The position numbers and the translations under genes were made by a program. Below, piece after piece: positions 1-8,911 of a stretch of DNA of 64,000 nucleotides. Origin of the DNA: Streptomyces sp. A1136 (GTDB lineage: Bacteria; Actinomycetota; Actinomycetes; Streptomycetales; Streptomycetaceae); contig NZ_SSBJ01000024.1 of assembly GCF_004795055.1 (NCBI RefSeq), forward strand, positions 59,548-123,547. The letters are read 5' to 3'. How positions within the stretch are numbered: the stretch's first letter is position 1; each line of letters opens with the position of its first letter. Below the pieces are notes generated by a model. That model searched no databases. It was not told the DNA's origin and saw nothing but the letters and a program-made list of their open reading frames with translations.

Positions 1-1376
1 AGGGCGGCTTCCGCTTCGATACGGGACCGACCGTGCTGACCATGCCCCACCTGCTGGAAGAGGCCTTCGCGGCCGTCGGCGACAGCGTGGCCGAACGGCT
101 GGAACTCACGCCCCTGCACCCCGCCTACCGGGCTTCCTTCGCGGACGGCAGCACGCTGGACGTCCACACCGGCGCGGAGGCGATGGAAGCGGAGATCGAA
201 CGGTTCGCCGGGAGCCGCGAGGCGTTGGGGTACCGGCGGCTGCGCCGCTGGCTCCAGGACCTCTACCGCGCCCAGATGCGGCGGTTCATCGACACGAACT
301 TCGATTCGCCCCGGCAACTGCTCCACCCCGACCTGGCCCGGCTGGCGGCGCTCGGCGGCTTCGGCCGCCTCGATCCCGCCATCGGACGCTTCGTCAAGGA
401 CGAGCGACTGCGCCGGGTCTTCTCCTTCCAGGCCCTGTACGCGGGCGTCCCGCCTGCCCGCGCCCTGGCCGCCTACGCGGTCATCGCCTACATGGACACC
501 ATCGCCGGTGTCTACTTCCCCACGGGGGGCATGCACGCCCTGCCACGGGCCATGGCCGAGTCCGCCGCCGACGCGGGCGCCACCCTGTTGTACGGGCAGG
601 ACGTGACACGGCTGGAGCGACGCGGCGAGAGGATCACCGCGGTCGTCACCGACCGGCAGCGCATCGCCTGCGACGCGGTCGTCCTCACCCCCGACCTGCC
701 GGTGGTCTACGGGCTCCTCGGCGGGGCCCCGCGACGCCCTCTGCGGTTGCGGCACTCCCCCTCGGCCGTGGTCCTGCACCTGGGCACCGACCGCACCTGG
801 TCCCGGCTCGCCCATCATTCGATCTTCTTCGGGTCGAAGTGGAAGGAAACCTTCCACGAGGTGACACGGTCGGGACGACTCATGAGCGACCCCTCCCTCC
901 TGATCACCCGGCCCACCGTCACCGACCCGTCCCTGGCGCCGGCCGGGCGGCACAGCCACTACGTCCTGGCGCCGTGCCCGAACACCGACATCGGCCCCTC
1001 GGCCGAAAGGTGGGCCGTGCTCGGACCGCACTACCGGCGGGAACTCCTCGACGTACTCGAACGCCGCGGCCTCACCGGTCTGGAGGCCTCCGTCGAAGAG
1101 GAAGCCCTGGTCACGCCGGCCGACTGGACGGCGCAAGGCCACGCCGCGGGCACTCCCTTCTCCGCGGCGCACACCTTCGCCCAGACCGGTCCCTTCCGCC
1201 CGCGCAACCTCGTGCGGGGCACGTCGAACGCCGTCCTCGCCGGCTGCGGTACGACACCGGGCGTCGGCGTGCCCACGGTCCTGATCTCGGGCAAGCTCGC
1301 CGCCGCGCGCATCACGGGCACGGGGGCGCGCCCACTCCCGCGGGCCCGATCCACCGAGAACGGAGCACCGGCGTGA
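1..1376 (+). CDS. crtI: Phytoene desaturase CrtI (5' partial)
   Basis: FAD-dependent desaturase that converts phytoene to lycopene. The gene enters from the left edge: the frame is open from base 3 and already reads GGFRFDTGPTVLTMPHLLEE, the region that follows the N-terminal dinucleotide-binding motif in CrtI, so the true start lies upstream. The C-terminal end shows the family hallmark GCGTTPGVGVPTVLISGKLAA, which contacts FAD. The TGA stop overlaps the GTG of crtB by four bases, so translation is coupled. Order crtI-crtB-crtV matches the Streptomyces crtEIBV operon, with crtE presumably just outside the window. High confidence from sequence and neighbours. Confidence 0.93.
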   Translation, partial: GGFRFDTGPTVLTMPHLLEEAFAAVGDSVAERLELTPLHPAYRASFADGSTLDVHTGAEAMEAEIERFAGSREALGYRRLRRWLQDLYRAQMRRFIDTNFDSPRQLLHPDLARLAALGGFGRLDPAIGRFVKDERLRRVFSFQALYAGVPPARALAAYAVIAYMDTIAGVYFPTGGMHALPRAMAESAADAGATLLYGQDVTRLERRGERITAVVTDRQRIACDAVVLTPDLPVVYGLLGGAPRRPLRLRHSPSAVVLHLGTDRTWSRLAHHSIFFGSKWKETFHEVTRSGRLMSDPSLLITRPTVTDPSLAPAGRHSHYVLAPCPNTDIGPSAERWAVLGPHYRRELLDVLERRGLTGLEASVEEEALVTPADWTAQGHAAGTPFSAAHTFAQTGPFRPRNLVRGTSNAVLAGCGTTPGVGVPTVLISGKLAAARITGTGARPLPRARSTENGAPA

Positions 1377-2398
1377 CGCGACGCGAACTCGACGCGGCCG
1401 GCATCACCGAACCGGCCCTGCGCGCCGCGTACACCGCCTGCCGCCGCCTCAACGCCCGGCACGGCAAGACGTACTTCCTCGCCACGCGCCTGCTGCCCGC
1501 CGACCGGCGCCCGGCCGTCCACGCCCTCTACGGCTTCGCACGCTGGGCGGACGACATCGTCGACGACCTCGGCGACGCCACGGAGGAGCAGCGCTCGCGG
1601 CTCCTGGGCGACCTCACCGCCTCCCTCGCGACGGCCTTGACCGGCGGCCGTACCGAGGACCCCGTCGTGCGGGCCTTGGCGGACACGGCCGTGCGCTACC
1701 GCATCCCGACCGTCCACTTCACCGACTTCCTGGCCTCCATGCGCAGCGACCTCAGCGTCACCGACTATCCGACGATGCGGCACCTGCGCGAGTACATGCA
1801 CGGCTCGGCCGCCGTGATCGGCCTGCAGATGCTGCCCGTCCTCGGCGCGGTCGGTCCCCCGGAGGAGGCCGCGCCGTACGCCGCCGCTCTCGGCGAGGCC
1901 TTCCAGTTGACCAACTTCATCCGGGACGTGGGCGAGGACCTCGACCGCGGGCGCGTCTACCTGCCGTCGGACCTCCTCGGCGCGCACGGCGTGGACCGCG
2001 ACCTGCTGCTGTGGAGCCGCGGGACGGGGCGCGGCGATCCGCGCATCACCAAGGCGCTCAAGGCCGCCGCCGCGCACACCAGGGGCGTGTACGCGCGGGC
2101 GGAGCCCGGCATCGGACTGCTGCAGCCCGCGAGCCGACCCTGCGTCCGTACCGCGTTCGTGTTGTACGGGGACATCCTCGACGCCGTCGCCCGCGACGGG
2201 TACACCTCGGTCCACCGGCGCTCGACGGTGCCCCGGCGCCGGCGCGCGGTGATCGCCGGACAGGGCCTGGTACGCGCCGCCGCCGCCCGCCGACGCCTCT
2301 CCGGCGCGCCACCGCGGCGGACGCCGGCCCGACCCGCGCCGACGCCCCCGCCGGCGCCGGGGGGCGCGGCGCGGAACGTGACGGAGGGGGCACGGTGA
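1373..2398 (+). CDS. crtB: Phytoene synthase CrtB
   Basis: Condenses two geranylgeranyl diphosphates head to head into phytoene, the first committed carotenoid step. 341 residues from a GTG at 1373 that overlaps the crtI stop (GTGA). Both Asp-rich Mg-binding motifs of the squalene/phytoene synthase fold are visible: DDIVD at residues 60-64 and DVGED at 185-189, the latter inside NFIRDVGEDLDRGRVYLP. The last 50 residues are Arg/Pro/Ala-rich and probably disordered. The stop overlaps the next gene by four bases (GTGA), continuing the coupled operon. Confidence 0.95.
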   Translation: MTRRELDAAGITEPALRAAYTACRRLNARHGKTYFLATRLLPADRRPAVHALYGFARWADDIVDDLGDATEEQRSRLLGDLTASLATALTGGRTEDPVVRALADTAVRYRIPTVHFTDFLASMRSDLSVTDYPTMRHLREYMHGSAAVIGLQMLPVLGAVGPPEEAAPYAAALGEAFQLTNFIRDVGEDLDRGRVYLPSDLLGAHGVDRDLLLWSRGTGRGDPRITKALKAAAAHTRGVYARAEPGIGLLQPASRPCVRTAFVLYGDILDAVARDGYTSVHRRSTVPRRRRAVIAGQGLVRAAAARRRLSGAPPRRTPARPAPTPPPAPGGAARNVTEGAR

Positions 2399-3423
2399 CC
2401 ACGAGACGCACCCGCCGCGGCCGTTACCCCCTCAGCCTCCGCCGGGCGCCCGTCCCCTGGGAGCGGCAGGAACCCACCTGGCGCGCCGCCGCTCCCCGGG
2501 CCATCGGCGCGTCGCTGGAGCGTGCGCTCGCCCGGCCGTCGGGCAACTGGTACGTGCTGGGCGCCTCCTGTGACATCGGGCCCGAGGAGCCGCACGGATT
2601 CACCGTGGCCGGCGAGGAGATCGTCGCGTGGCGCGACGGGCGCGGCCGCCTGGTGGCCGGCTCCGGGATCTGCCCCCACCTGGGGGCCCCGCTGGCGCAG
2701 GCCCGGGTCCACTGCGGAACGCTCGTGTGCCACTGGCACGGAATGGCCCTGGACGGCGGCCCCTCGGCGGGCTGGACCGCCTACCCGGCCCACGACGACG
2801 GCGTCCTGTGCTGGGTCCGGCTCGACGCCCACGGGCGGGAGGAGCCGTTGCCGCTGCCCGTCGTGGCCCGGCGCCCCGACCTCGGCCACGCGGTGGCCTG
2901 CGTCTACGAGGCCACCGGGATCTGCGAGCCCGAGGACATCGTCGCCAACCGCCTCGATCCCTGGCACGGCGCCTGGTTCCACCCCTATTCCTTCGTCGAC
3001 CTGCGCGTCCTGGAAACCCGGGGCCCGTCTTCGACGTCGTCATCGTCGTCGTCAGGGGACGAAGCCCTGGTCGTCCGGGTGTCCTTCCGCCTGACCGACC
3101 GGATCGTCATTCCCGTCACCGCCGAGTTCACCGCCCCCGAGCCCCGGACCGTCGTCATGCACATCACCGAGGGCGAAGGCCGGGGCTCCGTGGTGGAGAC
3201 CCACGCGACGCCCCTGGGGGCGGGCCGGGACGGCCGGCCCCGGACCAGGGTGACGGAGGCCGTTGTCGCCGCCTCCGAGCGTCCCGGCTTCGCCGTCGCC
3301 CGGGCCGGCGCGGCCCTGCTGCGGCCGCTCATGCGCCGGACGGCGGCTCGGCTGTGGAAGGACGACCTGGCCTACGCCGAACGCCGGTGGCACCTGCGCA
3401 GCTCCGGCCGGTTCCCCGGCTGA
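2395..3423 (+). CDS. crtV: Rieske [2Fe-2S] protein CrtV-like
   Basis: 342-residue protein with a Rieske cluster motif: Cys93-x-His95 (CPHLG) and Cys112-x2-His115 (CHWHG), like the ferredoxin half of ring-hydroxylating oxygenases. In Streptomyces crt clusters this position is occupied by the gene named crtV, once labelled a methylesterase; the sequence shows iron-sulfur chemistry instead. Its exact step in aromatic carotenoid synthesis is not established here. The GTG start overlaps crtB (GTGA). Residues about 212-220 are a serine run encoded by repeated TCG/TCA codons. It ends two bases from the convergent crtU stop, with no terminator between them. Confidence 0.82.
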   Translation: MTTRRTRRGRYPLSLRRAPVPWERQEPTWRAAAPRAIGASLERALARPSGNWYVLGASCDIGPEEPHGFTVAGEEIVAWRDGRGRLVAGSGICPHLGAPLAQARVHCGTLVCHWHGMALDGGPSAGWTAYPAHDDGVLCWVRLDAHGREEPLPLPVVARRPDLGHAVACVYEATGICEPEDIVANRLDPWHGAWFHPYSFVDLRVLETRGPSSTSSSSSSGDEALVVRVSFRLTDRIVIPVTAEFTAPEPRTVVMHITEGEGRGSVVETHATPLGAGRDGRPRTRVTEAVVAASERPGFAVARAGAALLRPLMRRTAARLWKDDLAYAERRWHLRSSGRFPG

Positions 3424-3425
3424 CG

Positions 3426-5018
3426 TCAGGCGGGGGAGCGCGCGCCGACCCGCTCGTCCTGTCCCGGGGTGCGGCCCAGCCGCGCCAGCGTCCGCAGCGG
3501 CGCGGACCGCCCCCGTCGCGGCACCGTCCACAGCGTCTCGCCCCGTACCCCCCACTGCTCCAGCAGCGCGTTGGCGGCGAGGAACCCGCTGGTGGCCGCC
3601 CGCTCCATCAGCGCGACGGGCAGCCCCGTACGGACCATGTCGCCGGCCACCAACAACCGCGGATCGGGAGTGCGCACCCCGGGACGGGAGGCGTAGCCGC
3701 CGATCTCGAACAGCGGGCAGTCGTCGCGCCATTCGTGCCGTACGTCGACCGTCCCGGCCTCCCGGGTCTCGCCGTACACCGAGTGCAGCTGCTCCACCAG
3801 CCGTGCCTCGACCGCCGAACGCTCCCGGGCCGGGTCCACGGCGTAGGCGTGCAGCTCCACCACCGAGCCGCCGGTCCGCAGCGTCCACCGGTGGGCCTCC
3901 CCCTCCCAGCGGTCGAGGACGCTGACGTTGTCCAGGTCCCCGTATCCGCTCGTCCCGAGGAAGCCCGGCCGCTCGGGCCGGACCGGACGGTCAAGCCACA
4001 GCCGTGAGACGAGGAACGGCGCGGCGGTGCGGAGCCCGGCGATGTCCTCGCGCCACCTCGCGTCGCCCAGGTCCTCCGAGGCCGCCACGACCCGACGCAG
4101 GCCCTGGACGTCCATGGCGAGGACCACGGCGTCGAAGCGTTCGTCCCGGCCGGCCACCCGTACCTCGAAGCCGGCGGCCCCCGCCGGGCGGACCTCCTCC
4201 ACGGCCGTCGCCGTACGCACCTCGGCCCCCAGCGCGGTGAGGTGACGGCCCAGCGGCTCCCACAGGGCCTGCGGAAACGGCTCGCGCGGCACGTCGAAGA
4301 GCAGGCCCTCGGCGGACCCGAGGAAGTAGATGTGGAACATCAACACCAGCTCGGCGGCCGACAGTCGGTGCGGGTCGGCGAAGAAACTCCGGGAGAACAC
4401 CTCGAACGCGAGGTGGTGCGCGGCGTCCGGGAACCGGATGGCGGCCAGGAACTCCGCGGCGCTGACCCCGTCGAGCCCGCGGTAGACCTCGGGCACCGCC
4501 ACGTCCAGCAGCGGCAGCGCGGCCCGCGCGTCCATCCTCGTCAGATCCCGCCAGCCGAAGGACGGGCTGCGGGCGACGAACCCCAGCGCGCTGAGCGGAG
4601 GGGTGCGGGGTACGCGGGCGAAGCCGTCCTCGCCACCGCCGCTGTGACGCAGGGGGTAGTCGGGCAGTCCCACGAGACCGTGCAGGCCCGGATCGGTCCG
4701 CCTCAGCAGCGCGCGCAGGTTGTAGTACTGGCGGAAGAAGGCGTGGAACCCACGGCTCATCGTGGCGGGCGAACCGTCGCGAAGACGGACCGGCCACCCG
4801 GCCAGTCGCCCTCCGAGTCCCGGCTCCCGCTCGAACACGGTCACCGCCACCCCGCGTTCCGCCAACGGCACCGCCGTGGCCAACCCCGCGATGCCGCCGC
4901 CGACCACCGCGACGCGGGGCACGTGCCCGTCGATCCGCTCCCGGCCCGGGCGTCCGGGCATTTCGTGGGCCCGCCGGTCCTTTCCGGGGAAGCGGGACTC
5001 CCGGCCCTTGGACGTCAT
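3426..5018 (-). CDS. crtU: Carotenoid desaturase/methyl-shift enzyme CrtU
   Basis: 530-residue flavoprotein that aromatizes the beta-ionone rings of beta-carotene (desaturation plus methyl migration) to give isorenieratene. The N-terminal Rossmann motif VAVVGGGIAGLATAVPLAERG is clear, and the C-terminal flavin contact reads DPRLLVAGDMVRTGLPVALMERAATSG. The ATG at 5018 overlaps the upstream crtT stop (ATGA), which decides the start against the longer open frame. Last gene of the crtY-crtT-crtU operon. The same amine-oxidase-like fold is used by CrtI, but the N-terminal FHAFFRQYYNLR segment is typical of CrtU/CruE. Confidence 0.9.
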   Translation of the reverse strand: MTSKGRESRFPGKDRRAHEMPGRPGRERIDGHVPRVAVVGGGIAGLATAVPLAERGVAVTVFEREPGLGGRLAGWPVRLRDGSPATMSRGFHAFFRQYYNLRALLRRTDPGLHGLVGLPDYPLRHSGGGEDGFARVPRTPPLSALGFVARSPSFGWRDLTRMDARAALPLLDVAVPEVYRGLDGVSAAEFLAAIRFPDAAHHLAFEVFSRSFFADPHRLSAAELVLMFHIYFLGSAEGLLFDVPREPFPQALWEPLGRHLTALGAEVRTATAVEEVRPAGAAGFEVRVAGRDERFDAVVLAMDVQGLRRVVAASEDLGDARWREDIAGLRTAAPFLVSRLWLDRPVRPERPGFLGTSGYGDLDNVSVLDRWEGEAHRWTLRTGGSVVELHAYAVDPARERSAVEARLVEQLHSVYGETREAGTVDVRHEWRDDCPLFEIGGYASRPGVRTPDPRLLVAGDMVRTGLPVALMERAATSGFLAANALLEQWGVRGETLWTVPRRGRSAPLRTLARLGRTPGQDERVGARSPA

Positions 5019-5755
5019 GCCACCGGCCCTTCGCGCCTCGGGGCCCGCGCCACGAACGTGTGGGTGATGCCCGCCTGCCATCCGGCGAGCGGCAGGGCCC
5101 GAACGTCGACGAAGCCCGCCCGGCGCATCCGGTCCGCGAACCGCGGGGCCGTGTCGAAGTCGATGACGCTGCGCCACAAGTGGGCGTACAGCGCCGCGTT
5201 TCCCGTCGCCCGGCCGAGCGGCATCACCACGCCCCGACACACGGCGCTCCAGACGGCCCGGTGCACCGCCCGGCCGCTCAGCGCGTACTCGTGCACGGCG
5301 ATGCGCCCGCCCGGCGCCATGGCGGCGAGGACTTCCGCCAGCGCACCGTCGGTGTCGGTGACGTTGCGGAAGAGGTAGGCGGCGAAGACGGCGTCGAAAG
5401 GGCCGTCCGCCGCGGCGTCGCCCAAACGGTCCGCCGGCGCCTGGATGAAGGAGACGTTGGCAGGCCACCGCTTCGTCGCGGCCCGCTCCAGCATTCCCGC
5501 CGACGCGTCGACGGCCGTGATCCCGCACCGCCGGGCGCCGGCGGCGAGCAGCGCGGCGGTCGAGGCGCCCGTTCCGCAACCCAGATCGAGCAACCGGCTG
5601 CCGGGTGGCAGCGACCGGACGCCGAGGCGGCGGGCCGAGCGGCGCAGTTGGCTGTGGTAGCCGGGATGGGCACCGACCAGGAGGTCGTAGGTCGACGCGG
5701 CGTGGTCGAAGGCCGCGGACAGGTCGTCGTCGCGCAGGACGGGGAGGGTGTGCAT
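5015..5755 (-). CDS. crtT: SAM methyltransferase CrtT
   Basis: Class I methyltransferase of about 246 residues, cytosolic, found between crtY and crtU in Streptomyces carotenoid clusters. SAM motif I is LLDLGCGTGASTAAL, followed by an acidic motif II (ITAVDASAGML). The substrate is not proven; the gene travels with the isorenieratene genes. Start chosen at 5755 because GGAAGGAA lies upstream of it, though the 12-base spacing is long; an ATG at 5776 in the same frame lacks a Shine-Dalgarno. The stop overlaps crtU (ATGA). Confidence 0.85.
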   Translation of the reverse strand: MHTLPVLRDDDLSAAFDHAASTYDLLVGAHPGYHSQLRRSARRLGVRSLPPGSRLLDLGCGTGASTAALLAAGARRCGITAVDASAGMLERAATKRWPANVSFIQAPADRLGDAAADGPFDAVFAAYLFRNVTDTDGALAEVLAAMAPGGRIAVHEYALSGRAVHRAVWSAVCRGVVMPLGRATGNAALYAHLWRSVIDFDTAPRFADRMRRAGFVDVRALPLAGWQAGITHTFVARAPRREGPVA

Positions 5756-5805
5756 GGCGTGCGGGGTTCCTTCCATGGGACGGCCGCGCAAGCGTCCTCG
5801 GCGGT

Positions 5806-6996
5806 TCACGGGCGCGTCCGTCGTCGCAGCAGGGGCAGTTCCAGCAGGGTCAGGAGCATGGGTGTGATCGGGGTGCGCAGGCCGAGCAGGAAGTCCTCCC
5901 GCCAACTCGTCGTTCCGTCCAGGAACCTCAGCAGACGGTCGGCCGGCACGGTCCGGAAAAGGTCGGTGAAGAAGCGGGCCCCGTCCATCCGTCCCGTCGT
6001 GAGGGCCCGCAGCAGCACCGCGTCCATGGCCAGCGGACGGGCGCCGTAGGGAGCGGGGGCGATCGGGTCGTGACCGCGGCGCAGCGCCGAGTCGATGGCG
6101 CGGGTCTGGCGTTGGATCGCGGCGAAGGTGTAGCCCGTCGAGGGCCGGGTCGCACCGCCGGCCGCACCGATGGGCACGACCGAGCGGCCCCGCCTGCGCG
6201 GGAAGCGGGAGTCGGTCATGGGGATGACGCCCGATTCGGTGCCGGTGACCGTGAAGGCGCCGAGGCCCAGGACATCGCGGCAGTAGTCCCGCAGTTCCCT
6301 GTCGTAGGCCGCTTCGGGCAGCACGCTCGGCGAGAACCGGGTGTACTCCACGAGGGCTTCGCACCGGCTGAACGGCAGCACGTAGGCGAAGGCGAGGCCC
6401 GACGGGGGTTGCGCGGTCCGGAAGTCCATCAGATGGGCGTAGGACGGATCGAAGGCCGGGGTCGGGGTCCGCACGAACCACCCCTTGAAGTGCTGGAGCA
6501 GCGCGGTGCGGGACGGGGGCAGGGGTCGCGTGGGGCGCGAGTCGAACACCCACCGCGCGCGAATCGTGCGCGGACGCCCGTCCGCGTCGTGCCCGAGCGC
6601 CTCCGCCCCGCCCGGGCGGTCGCGCACCGACGCGACATCGACCTGGAGGCGCTCGCAGCCCCGCTCTTCCAGCGTCCGGCGGGCGGCCTCCTCGAACCGG
6701 GCGGAGCGCAGCATCTTGTACCGCCACGCCCCGAGTCGCGAGTCGGCGGGGCGGCCGTCGGCGCCGGTCACCCTGAGCCGGTCCCAGCGGCCGGTGAGCA
6801 GCGGGTCGTGCTCGCCCGGCCCCTCCTCCCAGAAGCACCAGGTCCGGTCCGGTACGCGCAGGGGACCGGGGCAGGCCTCCAGGACGACCACCGAGGGTGG
6901 TGGCGTGGCCCACGCTCCGGGGGCGCTCAGCCGCATGGCGAGGCTCAACCCGGCGGCGCCCGCCCCGATGATCACCACATCCGGGTCCTCGTCCAC
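5806..6996 (-). CDS. crtY: Lycopene beta-cyclase CrtY
   Basis: Flavoprotein of about 396 residues that cyclizes the ends of lycopene to beta-carotene, the substrate of CrtU. The N-terminus carries the dinucleotide-binding motif DVVIIGAGAAGLSLAMRL; the middle has the family motif IPMTDSRFPRRRGRSVVPIG followed by AAGGATRPSTGYTFA. GTG at 6996 is preferred because AGAGGG sits nine bases upstream; a GTG at 7023 is the alternative. First gene of a three-gene minus operon. The 217 bases to the divergent gene at 7214 must hold its promoter; I could not place a clear -35/-10. Confidence 0.93.
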   Translation of the reverse strand: MDEDPDVVIIGAGAAGLSLAMRLSAPGAWATPPPSVVVLEACPGPLRVPDRTWCFWEEGPGEHDPLLTGRWDRLRVTGADGRPADSRLGAWRYKMLRSARFEEAARRTLEERGCERLQVDVASVRDRPGGAEALGHDADGRPRTIRARWVFDSRPTRPLPPSRTALLQHFKGWFVRTPTPAFDPSYAHLMDFRTAQPPSGLAFAYVLPFSRCEALVEYTRFSPSVLPEAAYDRELRDYCRDVLGLGAFTVTGTESGVIPMTDSRFPRRRGRSVVPIGAAGGATRPSTGYTFAAIQRQTRAIDSALRRGHDPIAPAPYGARPLAMDAVLLRALTTGRMDGARFFTDLFRTVPADRLLRFLDGTTSWREDFLLGLRTPITPMLLTLLELPLLRRRTRP

Positions 6997-7213
6997 GCGT
7001 CCCGACCCTCTCGCTCCGCCCACACCGACCGCTGCCCCCGCTTCCCTTCCCCCCGTCCGGCCGTCGTGGATGCACCGGCTCGCCCATGTGGCCGCGTCGT
7101 CGCCCGTGCTGCCCGTGGCTCGGGTATCACCGTGAAGGGTGGACCACGGGAGGACGGATGCGCCGGTGCGCCACGAACATGACGTGCGGGCGGCGTGAAC
7201 TGGAAGGCGGCTG

Positions 7214-8182
7214 GTGTACGTGGGACGACGGGATCGCCGGGATCACCATCCCGGACTGGAGACGGCGAGGGCGGCGATCGGTGCGCTGCCCCCTCGGTGG
7301 ACGGCGGCGTCGGAGCGGGCGGCGGGCGGCCTGTGGAGGCTGCCGAGGGCGGCCGATGCCGTGGAGCACGCCCTGGGACAGGGAGGGGAGGCACTGCGCG
7401 AGCGCGGCTGGGTGATGGTGCGCGCCCGGGTGGCGGAGGAGATCGACTCGGGGCGTGACTGGACTCGGGAGGCCGCCGTGTGGCTCGCGCGGGGCGAGGC
7501 GTCATGGCGGGAGTCGGCCCGGGTGACGGGTGACCTCGCCTGGCGGGCGCGGGCGGAGGGATTCAGCGCCCTGCTGTTCCTGGACGCGGCCTACGTGAGG
7601 TCCCTGGATCCGGGCACCGCGTTCGGGCGCGCCCTGTGGCACGCGTACCTGACGACACTGCGGTACGACTTCCGCTGCGTCGCCATCGAGGAGTTCTTCG
7701 CCGGGCTGCCCTCCGACCGAGGCTCGCAGGACCCGTACACCGACGCCCTGCGCGCCTTCGCCCTGCTCGGGCGCTCACGGACGGAGGGGCTGGAGCTGAT
7801 GGAGGCGGTGGTGGCCCGGGCGGGCGGCGAGGACAAGGTGGTGCACGCGTTGCTGCACGGCCTGTGGCTCGGGGAGAACCTCCCCCGACAGGCGTCGCTG
7901 ATGCTGGGGCTGTTGGAGACCTCCGCCTTCTCGGACGGCCTGCTGGGGCCGGAGGCACTGTTCCGCAAGGCGGGGGCGCTGCGCAGGCTGAAGCAATACG
8001 AGCCCGCCCTCGCCGCCGTGCAGAGCGCGATCGACTGTCTCGATCCCGGCGAGGTCGTCGTGCACGCCGACTGCGTCCGCGAACGGTCCTTGATCCTGGC
8101 GGAACGGAGCCTGCACGCCGTCGCGGGCGTCCCGGCCGAGCCCGACGGCGGTGAGCGGCTCGCTCCCCGACCGCGTCCCTGA
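7214..8182 (+). CDS. Hypothetical alpha-helical protein
   Basis: 322 residues, no family recognised. It is rich in Ala, Leu, Arg and Glu and reads as a helical repeat protein without obvious transmembrane segments or signal peptide; the stretch FRKAGALRRLKQYEPALAAV followed by AIDCLDPGEVV resembles one TPR-like helix pair. GTG start at 7214 is supported by GGAAGG six bases upstream. It is divergent from crtY and could share control with the carotenoid genes, but nothing in the sequence shows a role in that pathway. Confidence 0.6.
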   Translation: MYVGRRDRRDHHPGLETARAAIGALPPRWTAASERAAGGLWRLPRAADAVEHALGQGGEALRERGWVMVRARVAEEIDSGRDWTREAAVWLARGEASWRESARVTGDLAWRARAEGFSALLFLDAAYVRSLDPGTAFGRALWHAYLTTLRYDFRCVAIEEFFAGLPSDRGSQDPYTDALRAFALLGRSRTEGLELMEAVVARAGGEDKVVHALLHGLWLGENLPRQASLMLGLLETSAFSDGLLGPEALFRKAGALRRLKQYEPALAAVQSAIDCLDPGEVVVHADCVRERSLILAERSLHAVAGVPAEPDGGERLAPRPRP

Positions 8183-8265
8183 ACCGACCGCTCGAAGAGG
8201 AGGACAGCTCACCGGCCGTGGGACTGGCGCAGGGTGCGTACGGCGAGGACGGCCGCGCCGCGGGG

Positions 8266-8646
8266 TCAGCCGCGCCGGCGCAGGGTTTCGGCGACCGCGG
8301 TGTTGGCGACGACCACGACGGCCCACACGAGCGCGAGGGTGTGGTGGTCGAGGGCGTACAGGGCGACGGCGCTCCCGCCCAGTACCAGTGCCTTGACCGT
8401 CAGGACTCCGGCCAGGGGCACGGCGAAGCGGGCCTTCGGCGCGGCGAACAGCCCCCAGAGCACGACGGCCACGGCCACGGTCCCGGCCGCGAGCAGCACT
8501 CCGGTCAGACCTCCACCGCCGAACCGGTAACCCCACCAGGCGAGGATCGCCAGGGCGACCAACTCCACGAGGAAGGCGAGCCCTTCGTTGGCCGTGAACC
8601 AAGGCCGGCCGCCGTACGCGGGCAGGGCCGGTTTCCGCTCGGGCAT
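8266..8646 (-). CDS. YrdB-like (DUF2568) membrane protein
   Basis: 126 residues with four predicted membrane spans (about residues 20-40, 44-66, 73-93, 98-118) separated by very short loops, matching the small YrdB/DUF2568 family of unknown function. The conserved N-terminal ANEGLAFLVELVALAILAWWGY segment is typical. ATG at 8646 is preceded by GGGGGAG at good spacing. Monocistronic, convergent with the gene ending at 8182. Confidence 0.8.
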   Translation of the reverse strand: MPERKPALPAYGGRPWFTANEGLAFLVELVALAILAWWGYRFGGGGLTGVLLAAGTVAVAVVLWGLFAAPKARFAVPLAGVLTVKALVLGGSAVALYALDHHTLALVWAVVVVANTAVAETLRRRG

Positions 8647-8911
8647 GATCGCTCCCCCGGTGACTCTCGGATCGGCAGGATAGGTGACGCGAGGTCGTCC
8701 CGGTACGACACGGACGTGCCCGATCCGACCGGCCCCTGCTTCCGGTCGACGTGCCGGCTCCGGCTCCCGGGTGGGTCGACGCGTGTGGGCCGTCGGGGGC
8801 GAAGTCGCCCGCGCCCGCGTGCGCCTACCGCCGGGTCACCGGCCGGGCGCTGAACAATCGCCGTGGTCGACACACGGCTGTGCCGCGGCACCGAGGGGAA
8901 CGGAACGATCG

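Noticed and set aside
839..1372. Extension of the crtB frame upstream into crtI
   Set aside because: The upstream residues are a shadow of crtI; the phytoene synthase family begins near the GTG that overlaps the crtI stop.
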